Assembly: GCA_021414305.1 (NCBI GenBank)
Contig: JAIOOS010000028.1
Location: 62,001-126,000 of the forward strand
Source of the DNA: Burkholderiales bacterium
Lineage (GTDB): Bacteria > Pseudomonadota > Gammaproteobacteria > Burkholderiales > Burkholderiaceae_C
Direction of reading: 5' to 3'
DNA length: 64,000 nt
Part shown: one piece after another, positions 40,529-48,234 of the stretch
Layout of the letters: every line of letters begins with the position of its first letter
Position numbering within the stretch: position 1 is the first letter of the stretch
Program-made: the position numbers and the translations under genes
Notes under the pieces: model-generated
Databases searched by the model: none
What the model was told of the DNA's origin: nothing
The model's input: only the letters and a program-made list of their open reading frames with translations

Positions 40529-41739
40529 CCAGCGCCGCTCCGGGCAAGACCCTGTCGATGACCCAGGTGCTGCTCTGCGGCGCCGCGATCGTCACGCTCT
40601 CGATGGGCATCCGCCACGGCTTCGGCCTCTGGCTGCAGCCGATCACGATCACGCGCGGCTGGAGCCGCGAGACCTTCGCCTTCGCCATCGCCGTGCAGAA
40701 CCTCGCCTGGGGCATTGCCGGGCCTCTGACCGGCGCACTTGCCGACCGCTGGGGCGCGTTTCGCGTCCTCATCGGCGGCACCTTGCTCTACGCCGGCGGC
40801 CTGGTCGTCATGGGCCTGGCCACGAGCGGCCTGGGATTTCTCGGCGGCGCCGGGCTGCTGATCGGCGTCGCCCAGTCGGGCACGACCTACGCCGTGATCT
40901 ACGGCGTGATCGGCCGCAACGTCGCGCCGGAAAAGCGCAGCTGGGCGATGGGCGTCGCCGCCGCGGCGGGCTCGTTCGGCCAGTTCCTGATGGTGCCGAT
41001 CGAGGGCGGCCTGATCTCCGCCTTCGGCTGGCAGGAAGCGCTCTTCATCCTCGCCTGCCTGACGCTGGCGATCCTGCCGCTGGCGTTCGGCCTGCGCGAG
41101 CCGACCCGCCCCGTGGTGCCGGGCGCGCCGGTGCAAAGCATGGGCGCGGCGCTGCGCGAAGCGATCGGCGACAAGAGCTTTCGTCTCCTGACCGCCGGCT
41201 ACTTCGTCTGCGGCTTCCAGGTCGTGTTCATCGGCGTGCACATGCCGAGCTACCTGAAGGACAAGGGGCTGACCCCGGGCGTGGCGACGACCGCGCTGGC
41301 CCTGATCGGCCTGTTCAACGTGTTCGGCACCTACATCGCCGGCTCGCTCGGCGGGCGCATGCCGAAGAAATACCTGCTCTCGGGCAACTACGCGCTGCGC
41401 TCGGTCGTGATCGTCGCCTTCCTCGCCGCGCCGCTTTCGCCGCTCAGCGTCTACGTGTTCGCTTCGGCGATGGGCTTCCTCTGGCTCTCTACCGTGCCGC
41501 TCACCAACGGCCTGGTCGCCGAGATCTTCGGCGTGCGCTATCTGTCGATGCTCGGCGGCCTGGTCTTCCTCAGCCACCAGATCGGCAGCTTCCTCGGCGC
41601 CTGGCTCGGCGGCCGGCTCTACGACATGACCGGCAGCTACGACGTGGTCTGGTGGATCGCCGTCGGGCTCGGCATCTTCGCCGCCCTGATCAACCTGCCG
41701 ATCCGCGAGCGGGCGCTGCTGCGCCCGGCCGTCGCATGA
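40525..41739 (+). CDS. MFS transporter
   Basis: A 404-residue major facilitator protein with about 12 hydrophobic segments. The motif A equivalent between helices 2 and 3 is GALADRWGAFRV. The N-terminal GFGLWLQPITITRGWSRETF is typical of MFS members related to oxalate/formate and monocarboxylate carriers, so an organic acid is a possible substrate. It overlaps the aldo/keto reductase stop and the following 45-residue gene start, each by 4 bases. Confidence 0.92.
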   Translation: MTSAAPGKTLSMTQVLLCGAAIVTLSMGIRHGFGLWLQPITITRGWSRETFAFAIAVQNLAWGIAGPLTGALADRWGAFRVLIGGTLLYAGGLVVMGLATSGLGFLGGAGLLIGVAQSGTTYAVIYGVIGRNVAPEKRSWAMGVAAAAGSFGQFLMVPIEGGLISAFGWQEALFILACLTLAILPLAFGLREPTRPVVPGAPVQSMGAALREAIGDKSFRLLTAGYFVCGFQVVFIGVHMPSYLKDKGLTPGVATTALALIGLFNVFGTYIAGSLGGRMPKKYLLSGNYALRSVVIVAFLAAPLSPLSVYVFASAMGFLWLSTVPLTNGLVAEIFGVRYLSMLGGLVFLSHQIGSFLGAWLGGRLYDMTGSYDVVWWIAVGLGIFAALINLPIRERALLRPAVA

Positions 41740-41873
41740 CTCCGCGCCGACGCCGCCTCGTCGCGGTGCTCGCCTGGGCCGGCGCGGCGGTCGCGCTGGC
41801 GCTCGGCTTCGCCGCCTATCGGCGGCCCGACGTCGCGGTCGACCTGGCCAACCAGTTGTGGAACTGCTTCTAG
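41736..41873 (+). CDS. 45-residue single-span membrane peptide
   Basis: A very short gene: a basic N-terminus (MTPRRRRLVAVLAW), one membrane helix (about residues 8-26) and the ending VAVDLANQLWNCF. The ATG overlaps the stop of the MFS gene (ATGA), so it is translated by coupling. I have an impression that such short proteins ending in a similar W-x-C-F pattern occur in Burkholderiales, but cannot name a family or function. Confidence 0.6.
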   Translation: MTPRRRRLVAVLAWAGAAVALALGFAAYRRPDVAVDLANQLWNCF

Positions 41874-41886
41874 GCGCCTGGCCGGC

Positions 41887-42471
41887 ATGAGCGGCGGCGC
41901 GTCGGACTGGCTGCTGCGCTGGGCGCACCTGATCCCGCCGGGCGGACGCGTTCTCGACGTCGCCGCGGGCTTTGGCCGGCACACGCGCTGGCTCGCGTCG
42001 CACGGGTTCGCAGTGACCGCGGTCGATCGCGACGCGGCGGCGATGGCGATGCTGGCCGGTGTCGCCGAGACGATCGTCGCCGACCTCGAAGGCCAGCCGT
42101 GGCCGCTGCCCGGTCGCCGCTTCGACGCCGTGCTCGTCACCCACTACCTCTGGCGCCCGCTCCTGCCGGCGATCGTGGAAGCAGTCGACGCCGGCGGCGT
42201 CCTCCTGTACGAGACCTTCGCCGCCGGCAACGAGACCGTCGGTCGACCTGCCCGGCCCGACTTTCTGCTCGCGCCCGGTGAACTTCTGGCCGTCGCCGCG
42301 GGTCTGCACGTCGTGGCATTCGAAGACGGCTTCCTGAGCGACCCCGACCGGTTCGTGCAACGCATCGCCGCGGTGCGAGAGGTCCGTGCCGCGACCCCAC
42401 CGCGCCATTCGCTGGCCCGGGGGGCGCACGGGGCGGGCGGCGATGCCGGGTCGCTAGAATCGACGGGTTAA
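41887..42471 (+). CDS. Class I SAM-dependent methyltransferase
   Basis: A 194-residue methyltransferase. Motif I is RVLDVAAGFGRHTRWLA (about 22-38), motif II is the acidic VTAVDRD, and post-motif residues FDAVLVTHYLWRP are present. It resembles TehB/UbiE-like enzymes acting on small molecules; the substrate is unknown. The C-terminal 25 residues are Ala/Gly-rich and their codons may be an extension into the dapA leader. A TAGAAT box at 42455-42460, within this tail, may be a promoter -10 for dapA. Confidence 0.88.
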   Translation: MSGGASDWLLRWAHLIPPGGRVLDVAAGFGRHTRWLASHGFAVTAVDRDAAAMAMLAGVAETIVADLEGQPWPLPGRRFDAVLVTHYLWRPLLPAIVEAVDAGGVLLYETFAAGNETVGRPARPDFLLAPGELLAVAAGLHVVAFEDGFLSDPDRFVQRIAAVREVRAATPPRHSLARGAHGAGGDAGSLESTG

Positions 42472-42485
42472 GCCCTGAAACACCC

Positions 42486-43367
42486 ATGAAACCCATCACC
42501 GGCAGCATCGTCGCCCTCGTCACGCCGATGCACGAAGACGGACGCATCGATTTCGATGCGTTGCGCCGCCTCATCGACTGGCACGTCGCCGAGGGTACGC
42601 AGTGCATCGGCGCGGTCGGCACGACCGGCGAGTCGCCGACCGTGAGCGTCGAAGAGCATTGCGAGGTGATCCGGGTCGCGGTCGAGCACGCTGCGGGCCG
42701 CATTCCCGTCATGGCCGGCACCGGCGGCAACTCGACCTCCGAGGCGATCGAGCTCTCGCGCTTCGCCCTCAAGGTCGGCGCCGACTGCACGCTCTCCGTC
42801 GTGCCGTACTACAACCGGCCCTCGCAGGAAGGCATCTACCAGCACTTCCGCGCGATCGCCGAGGCGGTCGACATTCCGATGGTGCTCTACAACGTCCCCG
42901 GCCGGACCGTCGCGGACATGCTGCCCGAGACCGCGCTGCGCCTGGCCGAGGTGCCCGGCGTGATCGGCATCAAGGAGGCGAGCGGCAGCATCGAGCGCGC
43001 CTGCTGGCTGATCAGGCAGGCGCCCAAGGGCTTCTCGATCTATTCCGGAGACGACGGCACGGCCGTCGCGCTGATGCTGCTCGGCGGCCACGGCAACGTC
43101 AGCGTCACCGCCAACGTCGCGCCCCGAGCGATGCAGGCGCTCTGCGCCGCCGCCCTCGCCGGCAACGCCCGCGAAGCCGCGCGCCTGCAACTGCAGCTGA
43201 TGCCGATGCATCGCGCTTTGTTCCTCGAGCCCAGCCCGGCGGCCACGAAATGGGCGCTGGCACGCCTCGGCCGATGCGGTCCGGGCATCCGCCTGCCGAT
43301 CCTGCCGCTGACAGCCGCGGGCCAGACGGCGGTGCTGGCGGCGATGCAGGAAGCCGGCTTGTCGTGA
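42486..43367 (+). CDS. dapA: 4-hydroxy-tetrahydrodipicolinate synthase
   Basis: A 293-residue enzyme of the DapA aldolase family that condenses pyruvate and aspartate semialdehyde, the first step of the lysine/diaminopimelate branch. The Schiff-base Lys is K163 (GIKEASGSI), the catalytic Tyr is Y135 (LYNVPGRT), and TTGESPT is near residues 46-52. Length and motifs are standard. bamC follows after about 125 bases, the usual order in betaproteobacteria. Confidence 0.95.
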   Translation: MKPITGSIVALVTPMHEDGRIDFDALRRLIDWHVAEGTQCIGAVGTTGESPTVSVEEHCEVIRVAVEHAAGRIPVMAGTGGNSTSEAIELSRFALKVGADCTLSVVPYYNRPSQEGIYQHFRAIAEAVDIPMVLYNVPGRTVADMLPETALRLAEVPGVIGIKEASGSIERACWLIRQAPKGFSIYSGDDGTAVALMLLGGHGNVSVTANVAPRAMQALCAAALAGNAREAARLQLQLMPMHRALFLEPSPAATKWALARLGRCGPGIRLPILPLTAAGQTAVLAAMQEAGLS

Positions 43368-43492
43368 GGACGCTAGGGCGGTGAGCCCCGGCGTCCTTGT
43401 TCGCCCCTGAACGCAAAGGGTTGCGCGAAGCCGGCAGCGGCGAACGAACCTTACCGGCGCGCTTCGACGCGCCACCGATGGAGACTTGCAGA

Positions 43493-44719
43493 GTGACCCT
43501 TCCCCTGAATTTCCGCCTTGCCACCGTGGCCGCCCTGGCCTCGCTGTCGGCACTGTCGGGTTGCTCGAGCGTCGAAGGCCTCTTCACCGGCGACAAGGTC
43601 GACTACCGCTCGTCCAGCACGCGCAGCACCGGTCTCGACGTCCCGCCCGACCTGACGCAGCTGGCGAAGGACACCCGCTACCAGCCGTCGAGCGGCGTCA
43701 TCAGCGCCTCGACCTTCCAGGCCGCGCCGGCAACCGCGAGCCCCGCCGCCCCAGGCACGGCGACGGCCGTGGCCGCTGTGCCTTCTCCGGCGGCGCCGGT
43801 CGCCGCGGTCGCGACGACGGGGATGATCGCCCCGGTCGCCGTCGGCAGCTTCAAGATGGAGCGGCTCGGCAACGACCGCTGGCTCAGCACCACGCTGACG
43901 CCGGAGCAGGTCTTCCCTCAGGTGCGCGCCTTCTGGAAGGACAACGGCTTCAACCTCGCCCAGGATCGCCCGGAAGCCGGCGTGATCGAGACGGAGTGGG
44001 CCGAGAACCGCGCCAAGCTGCCGAACGACTTTGTCCGCCGTTCGCTCGGCAGGGTGTTCGAGAACGCGTACTCCACCTCCGAGCTCGACAAATTCCGCAC
44101 CCGCGTCGAGCGCACGCCGACCGGCAGCGACATCTACGTCAGCCATCGCGGCATGGAAGAGAAGTACATCGGCGAACGCAAGGAATCGACGATCTGGCAG
44201 CCGCGCCCGGTCGATCCCTCGCTCGAGGCCGAGTTCCTGTCGCGCCTGATGGTCAAGCTCGGGGCCAAGGACGAGGAAGCCAAGGCGGTGGTCGCCGCGG
44301 CCGCTCCGCCGACCCCCGGCGCTCCCGTCCCTCCTGCCGTTCCGGCGCGCGCCCGCATGCTGCCCGACCGCCCCGGGCCGACCCTGCAGGTCGACGACGG
44401 CTTCGATCGCGCCTGGCGCCGGGTCGGCCTCGCGCTCGATCGCAGCGGCTTCACGGTCGAGGACCGGGACCGCGCCCAGGGCGTCTACTTCGTTCGCTAC
44501 GTCGACCCGAGCTTCGCCGGCCGCGAGGAGCCGAACTTCTTCGCCAAGCTGTTCAGCTTCGGCAAGAAGGACGACGGCAGCGGGCTCGCCAAGTACCGCG
44601 TCAAGATCACGGCCGAGGGCACCTCGAGCACCGTTGCCGTGCTCGACTCGACCGGCAAGCCCGAGCTCGGCGAGGCCGGCAAGCGAATCAGCGCCCTGCT
44701 TCTCGACGACCTGAAGTGA
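43493..44719 (+). CDS. bamC: Outer membrane assembly lipoprotein BamC
   Basis: A 408-residue lipoprotein of the BAM complex. The signal peptide runs to the lipobox LSGC (ALSALSGCSS), giving the lipidated Cys at about residue 23. The BamC pattern GLDVPPDLTQLAKDTRY follows in the flexible N-terminal part that contacts BamD, then two helix-grip domains joined by an Ala/Pro-rich linker. GTG at 43493 is preferred because GGAG stands about nine bases before it and the signal peptide then begins normally; an ATG at 43478 is the alternative. Location between dapA and the metallohydrolase supports the call. Confidence 0.9.
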   Translation: MTLPLNFRLATVAALASLSALSGCSSVEGLFTGDKVDYRSSSTRSTGLDVPPDLTQLAKDTRYQPSSGVISASTFQAAPATASPAAPGTATAVAAVPSPAAPVAAVATTGMIAPVAVGSFKMERLGNDRWLSTTLTPEQVFPQVRAFWKDNGFNLAQDRPEAGVIETEWAENRAKLPNDFVRRSLGRVFENAYSTSELDKFRTRVERTPTGSDIYVSHRGMEEKYIGERKESTIWQPRPVDPSLEAEFLSRLMVKLGAKDEEAKAVVAAAAPPTPGAPVPPAVPARARMLPDRPGPTLQVDDGFDRAWRRVGLALDRSGFTVEDRDRAQGVYFVRYVDPSFAGREEPNFFAKLFSFGKKDDGSGLAKYRVKITAEGTSSTVAVLDSTGKPELGEAGKRISALLLDDLK

Positions 44720-44744
44720 CGCCGGGGCGCAGGCAGCGCGGCGC

Positions 44745-45524
44745 GTGATCCGCTTTCGCAGTCTCGGCAGCGGCAGCGGCGGCAACGCCACCGTGGTCGA
44801 GGCGACCAGCGGCATCACGACGACGCGGCTCCTCGTCGACGCCGGCTTCTCGCTCAAGGAGCTCGACGCCCGGCTGGCCCGCGCCGGCCTCGCCGCCGCC
44901 GACCTCGACGCCGTGTTCGTGACGCACGAGCATGGCGACCACATCGGCTGCGCGCTCGGGCTGGCCGAACGCGACTCCCTGCCGCTCTGGATGAGCCGCG
45001 GCACCTGGCGGGCGATCGGCGGCTTCTCCGCGCCGCCGAGCCTGCGCTTCGCGCGCGACGACGAGCCGATCGCGATCGGCGACATCGAGGTCCATCCGTT
45101 CACCGTCGCCCACGACGCCGCCGAGCCGCTGCAACTGCGCTGCGGCGACGGCGGCGCGCGTCTGGTCGTGCTCACCGACCTCGGCTCGATCACCACGCAC
45201 ATGATCGAGCGGGTCGCGGGCTGCGACGCGATCGTGCTCGAATGCAACCACGACGCGCAGATGCTGGCGACCTCGCGCTACCCGCCTTCGCTCAAGGCGC
45301 GGATCGGCGGGCGCTTCGGCCACCTGAGCAACGACATCGCGGCCGAGATCCTGGCACGCTGCGCCAGCGCACGGCTGCAGCACGTCGTCGCCGCGCACCT
45401 GAGCCGGGAGAACAACAACCCGGGGCTGGCGCGCGCCGCGCTGGCCGGGTGCTGGAGCGGTGGCGCCGAGGCGGTCGTCGTCGCCGACCCGACCTCGGGC
45501 TTCGAGTGGCTGCGGCTAGGCTGA
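44745..45524 (+). CDS. MBL-fold metallohydrolase (YycJ/WalJ-like)
   Basis: A 259-residue metallo-beta-lactamase-fold protein. The metal-binding motif is THEHGDH (60-66), with further ligands in TVAHDAAEP and ECNHD. It resembles the nuclease-like WalJ/YycJ family, often found after bamC in betaproteobacteria; its substrate is not established. It starts with GTG 25 bases after bamC. A bidirectional terminator follows its end. Confidence 0.9.
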   Translation: MIRFRSLGSGSGGNATVVEATSGITTTRLLVDAGFSLKELDARLARAGLAAADLDAVFVTHEHGDHIGCALGLAERDSLPLWMSRGTWRAIGGFSAPPSLRFARDDEPIAIGDIEVHPFTVAHDAAEPLQLRCGDGGARLVVLTDLGSITTHMIERVAGCDAIVLECNHDAQMLATSRYPPSLKARIGGRFGHLSNDIAAEILARCASARLQHVVAAHLSRENNNPGLARAALAGCWSGGAEAVVVADPTSGFEWLRLG

Positions 45525-45557
45525 GGCGAGCCCCGCGAGTTCGCGCCGCCCCATGCA

Positions 45558-45581
45558 AAAGGCCGCCCGAGGGCGGCCTTT
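45558..45581. terminator. Bidirectional intrinsic terminator
   Basis: A perfect inverted repeat AAAGGCCGCCC / GGGCGGCCTTT with only two bases between the arms lies between the convergent metallohydrolase and lipoprotein genes. The AAA/TTT ends supply short U tracts in both directions. It should end both transcripts. Confidence 0.85.
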
Positions 45582-45601
45582 CACTTGTCGCGTGACGACG
45601 C

Positions 45602-45862
45602 TTACTTCGAAGCGGCGCTGGCTGCCGACATAGCGGAGGTCGCGGCCGACGAAGCAGCGTCCATGGCCGACGAGGCGGCAGTCATCGCCGAGGTGGCGGC
45701 GGACGAAGCGGCGGCCGACGTGGCATCAACCGCGGCCGAGGCAGGGGCGGACATCGTCGCCGGCGGGGTCGTCGTCGTGGTGGTCGTCGTTTCTTCCTTC
45801 TTGCTGCAGGCAGCAAAAGAAACGGCGGCGGCAAGAGTGACCATCAACAAAGCTGTTTTCAT
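45602..45862 (-). CDS. Small Ala/Ser-rich lipoprotein with C-terminal lysine
   Basis: An 86-residue lipoprotein. The signal peptide MKTALLMVTLAAAVSFAAC ends at the lipidated Cys19, followed by SKKEE, a run of eight Thr and PP. The rest is an Ala/Ser-rich helix with an exact repeat AASSAATSAM and single Met/Asp residues in regular places, ending in lysine. The start at 45862 has a strong ribosome-binding site (AGGAG). The design (lipid anchor, Ala-rich helix, C-terminal Lys) recalls Braun lipoprotein Lpp, but the residue spacing is not that of Lpp. It has its own promoter candidate upstream and a strong terminator downstream, so it is probably well expressed. Confidence 0.8.
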   Translation of the reverse strand: MKTALLMVTLAAAVSFAACSKKEETTTTTTTTPPATMSAPASAAVDATSAAASSAATSAMTAASSAMDAASSAATSAMSAASAASK

Positions 45863-45903
45863 ATTTCTCCTCGATTTTGGTTTCGGAAATGAGCGGGGCA
45901 GTT

Positions 45904-45915
45904 GAGGGATCCCTC
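45904..45915. repeat. Palindrome in the lipoprotein leader
   Basis: A 12-base perfect palindrome GAGGGATCCCTC stands between the candidate promoter and the lipoprotein ATG. It is flanked by GGGGC (45896-45900) and a GCCCC copy at about 45924-45928, so the leader could fold into a longer imperfect hairpin. It could be a regulatory or RNA stability element. Confidence 0.4.
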
Positions 45916-45977
45916 TCACGAGGAGCCCCATCGTTCAAAGACAAGGAAAGCGAAGGCAATCCAGTGCCTAACCCTCG

Positions 45978-45983
45978 ATTATA
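45978..45983 (-). promoter_or_regulatory. Candidate promoter -10 box of the small lipoprotein gene
   Basis: A perfect TATAAT on the minus strand in an AT-richer 140-base spacer. It would give a leader of about 110 bases before the lipoprotein ATG. No good -35 hexamer is seen at 17 bases. The leader carries the palindrome GAGGGATCCCTC (45904-45915). Confidence 0.5.
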
Positions 45984-46002
45984 GGCGTCTTAAGGGTGTT
46001 CC

Positions 46003-46491
46003 CTAGAGCCCGAGGGTCGTCGGCGGAAAGGCTTCGACGGATCGTTGCAAAAGAGCGTCAATCGCTTCCCGACATTCGACCTGGTCGCTCGCCCGGCCCG
46101 AGACCACGCCGCGATAGCGAACCGGGTCGAGCAGCCGCACCGCGACCTCGCCCGCCACCAGCAGCAGGCTCGGGATCTGTTGCGCCTCGAGTTCCGGATC
46201 GGAGCGGCACTGGACGATGTGCGACCACTGCCGGCGCCACTCGGCGAAGCGTGGCGCGCTGCGCGCCAGCTCGTCGAAGCTGTGCGCGAACAGCAGCAGG
46301 CGGCGGCGCGAGGCGGCCCAGCGGGCCAGCGTCTCGACAACGGCGCGCTCGTTGAGCGGCCAGTCGTCGAAGTCGGCGTCGACGAGGCAGATCTCGCTCG
46401 CCCCGGCGTCGGCGGCCTGCGCCAGGGCGGCGCGGATCGCCTCGTGGAAGTCCTTGCGCGAGGCGATCTGGCTCAACTGGTCTTCATTCAT
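46003..46491 (-). CDS. Conserved hypothetical protein downstream of roxA
   Basis: A 162-residue cytoplasmic protein without signal peptide or membrane helix. The N-terminal half (ASRKDFHEAIRAAL, then SEICLVDADFDDWPLNERAV, RRRLLLFAHSFDELARSAP) suggests an alpha/beta fold. I believe it belongs to a family of unknown function (perhaps DUF7931) common next to roxA in betaproteobacteria, but cannot confirm the name. It overlaps the end of roxA by 8 bases, so the two are coupled. Confidence 0.8.
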   Translation of the reverse strand: MNEDQLSQIASRKDFHEAIRAALAQAADAGASEICLVDADFDDWPLNERAVVETLARWAASRRRLLLFAHSFDELARSAPRFAEWRRQWSHIVQCRSDPELEAQQIPSLLLVAGEVAVRLLDPVRYRGVVSGRASDQVECREAIDALLQRSVEAFPPTTLGL

Positions 46492-47659
46492 CGTCGCGGT
46501 CTCCTGCTCCTTCCTCGTTCCCCCGGCACCAGCCGGCCTCGACCCAGCGAGCCAGCAAGCCGCGCGCTTCGCTGCTCAGCCGGGTCAACGCCGCCGGCTC
46601 GAGGCGGCGGGCATCGGCAAAGGCGCGCATGAGTGTGGCATCGCGGCCGCCGGCGCGAAACGCCTCGCCGTTGAGGTACACGTGCGCGTCGTCGTAAAGC
46701 ATCCGGCTGCGCCGGTCGAGCACCACGCCGGCCGCCAGCCGCGCCGGCGGCGAGCGCTCGAACCAGGTGCCGGGCTTGGGCTCGCTCAAGGCTTCGCCGA
46801 GCGCGCGCTGCCTTGCGCCGGCATCGGCCGCGGCCCGCACCACGGCCGCGTCGGCGAATCGTTGCAGCGCCTCGGGGATGCGGGCCGGAGAGGCCGTCGC
46901 CGCCTGCCCGCGATCGGTGTAGAGCCGGTTGCGCGTGCTGCCGGCCGGGCCGGCCTCTTCCGTCGCATCGAGGGCGGCGTCAGCGATGCGCTGCAGCGCA
47001 TCCGCGGCGAGGCCGGCGGCCGCTGGGGCGCGAAAGCCGATCGAGGCGGTGATGCACTCACCTACGGCGATGCCGTCGTGCCCCCAGCCGGGCGGCAGAT
47101 AGAGCATGTCGCCCGGCTCGAGCAGCCACTCCTCGGCGGCGACGAAGCCGGCCAGCATCTTCAGCGGCACGTCGTCGCGCAGCCGCGGCCGCGCCACCCG
47201 GCCGACCCGCCAGCGCCTCTGCCCCGCGATCTGCAGCAGGAAGACGTCGTAGGAGTCGATGTGCGGACCGACGCCGCCGCCGTCGCTGGCATAGGAGAGC
47301 ATGACGTCGTCGAGCCGCGCATCGGGCACGAAGCGAAAGCGCTGCAGCAGGCGATGCGCGGCGTCGTCATGCAGGTCGACGCCCTGGACCAGCAGGCTCC
47401 AGCCCGGCTTCGCCAGCGGTGGCAGCGCGCGGCGCGCCACCGGCCCGGGACGCAGCGACCAGCGCTCGCCGTCGCGAACGACGAGGCGCGATTCGACGTC
47501 GTCGCGCGCCGCCAGCGCGAACAGGCGACGGCGGTCGAATCCGGGCAGCGCATCGGCGAGCGCGCCGCGTACGAGCAGCGGCTTTTTCTGCCAGTGACGG
47601 CGCATGAAAAGGGCGGGCGAGAGCCCGCCGAGCAGAGCCGTCGGCCGTAGGGTGTCCAT
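46484..47659 (-). CDS. roxA: Ribosomal protein uL16 arginine hydroxylase (cupin/JmjC-type)
   Basis: A 391-residue Fe(II)/2-oxoglutarate oxygenase of the cupin superfamily; E. coli RoxA/YcfD is of similar length (about 373). The iron-binding motif HxD is His133-Asp135 (GPHIDSYDVFLLQ), with His194 (PPGWGHDGIAVG) as third ligand. It hydroxylates an Arg of ribosomal protein L16. The C-terminal winged-helix dimerisation part appears intact. It is divergent from the SlyD-like gene with only 24 bases between start codons. Confidence 0.92.
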   Translation of the reverse strand: MDTLRPTALLGGLSPALFMRRHWQKKPLLVRGALADALPGFDRRRLFALAARDDVESRLVVRDGERWSLRPGPVARRALPPLAKPGWSLLVQGVDLHDDAAHRLLQRFRFVPDARLDDVMLSYASDGGGVGPHIDSYDVFLLQIAGQRRWRVGRVARPRLRDDVPLKMLAGFVAAEEWLLEPGDMLYLPPGWGHDGIAVGECITASIGFRAPAAAGLAADALQRIADAALDATEEAGPAGSTRNRLYTDRGQAATASPARIPEALQRFADAAVVRAAADAGARQRALGEALSEPKPGTWFERSPPARLAAGVVLDRRSRMLYDDAHVYLNGEAFRAGGRDATLMRAFADARRLEPAALTRLSSEARGLLARWVEAGWCRGNEEGAGDRDDE

Positions 47660-47660
47660 G

Positions 47661-47678
47661 GATCATTGTGCGATGATC
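47661..47678. promoter_or_regulatory. Inverted repeat between roxA and the FKBP gene
   Basis: GATCAT-tgtgcg-ATGATC, a 6-base inverted repeat with a six-base centre, fills most of the 24-base interval between the two divergent start codons. It could be an operator that controls both genes, or an RNA hairpin; the promoters themselves must then lie inside the opposite coding sequences. Confidence 0.4.
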
Positions 47679-47683
47679 GTTCG

Positions 47684-48205
47684 ATGCAGATCAGCGCCCC
47701 TTGCGTCGTCACCCTGACCTGGCGCCTCGAAGACGCGCATGGCGCGGAAATCGACGAGCTCGCCGAGCCGCTCGAGTTCTTCTACGGCGGCGACGACCTG
47801 CTGGCCAAGGTGGAGGAGGCGCTGGCCGGCCAGGAAACCGGCTACTCGACCACGCTGCACCTCGAGCCCGAGCATGCCTTCGGCGACTACGACCCGGAGC
47901 TCGTGTTCTTCGAGGAGCGCAGCCTCTTTCCCGCCGAGATCGAGCCGGGCATGCAGTTCGACGGCCCGCCGCCCGGGGCGAAGACGCCGGGCCTTTCGGC
48001 GGACGCGATCTACACCGTGACCGAGGTCTACCCGCAGCACGTCGTGCTCGACGGCAACCATCCGCTCGCCGGCATCGCGCTGCGCCTGGCGCTGGTGGTG
48101 CGCGACGTGCGCGAGGCGACCGAAGAGGAGATCGAGGCCGGCAGCGTCGGCAGCTCGGCGGTCAGCGTGCTCGCGGCGCCGCCGCCGGGCACCCGCCTGC
48201 ACTAG
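47684..48205 (+). CDS. SlyD-like FKBP-type peptidyl-prolyl isomerase
   Basis: A 173-residue protein with a split FKBP domain (beginning VTLTWRLEDAHGAEIDELAEPLEFFYG) and an insert-in-flap domain (FGDYDPELVFFEERSLFPAE), as in SlyD. SlyD proteins are prolyl isomerases and chaperones, and a His-rich tail can bring nickel to hydrogenase. Here the tail is not His-rich, so the nickel role is unlikely. ATG at 47684 is preferred; an in-frame ATG at 47666 exists. It ends 29 bases before the convergent RND gene. Confidence 0.9.
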   Translation: MQISAPCVVTLTWRLEDAHGAEIDELAEPLEFFYGGDDLLAKVEEALAGQETGYSTTLHLEPEHAFGDYDPELVFFEERSLFPAEIEPGMQFDGPPPGAKTPGLSADAIYTVTEVYPQHVVLDGNHPLAGIALRLALVVRDVREATEEEIEAGSVGSSAVSVLAAPPPGTRLH

Positions 48206-48234
48206 CCGCACCCGGCAGAAGCCGGCGCCGAGGC

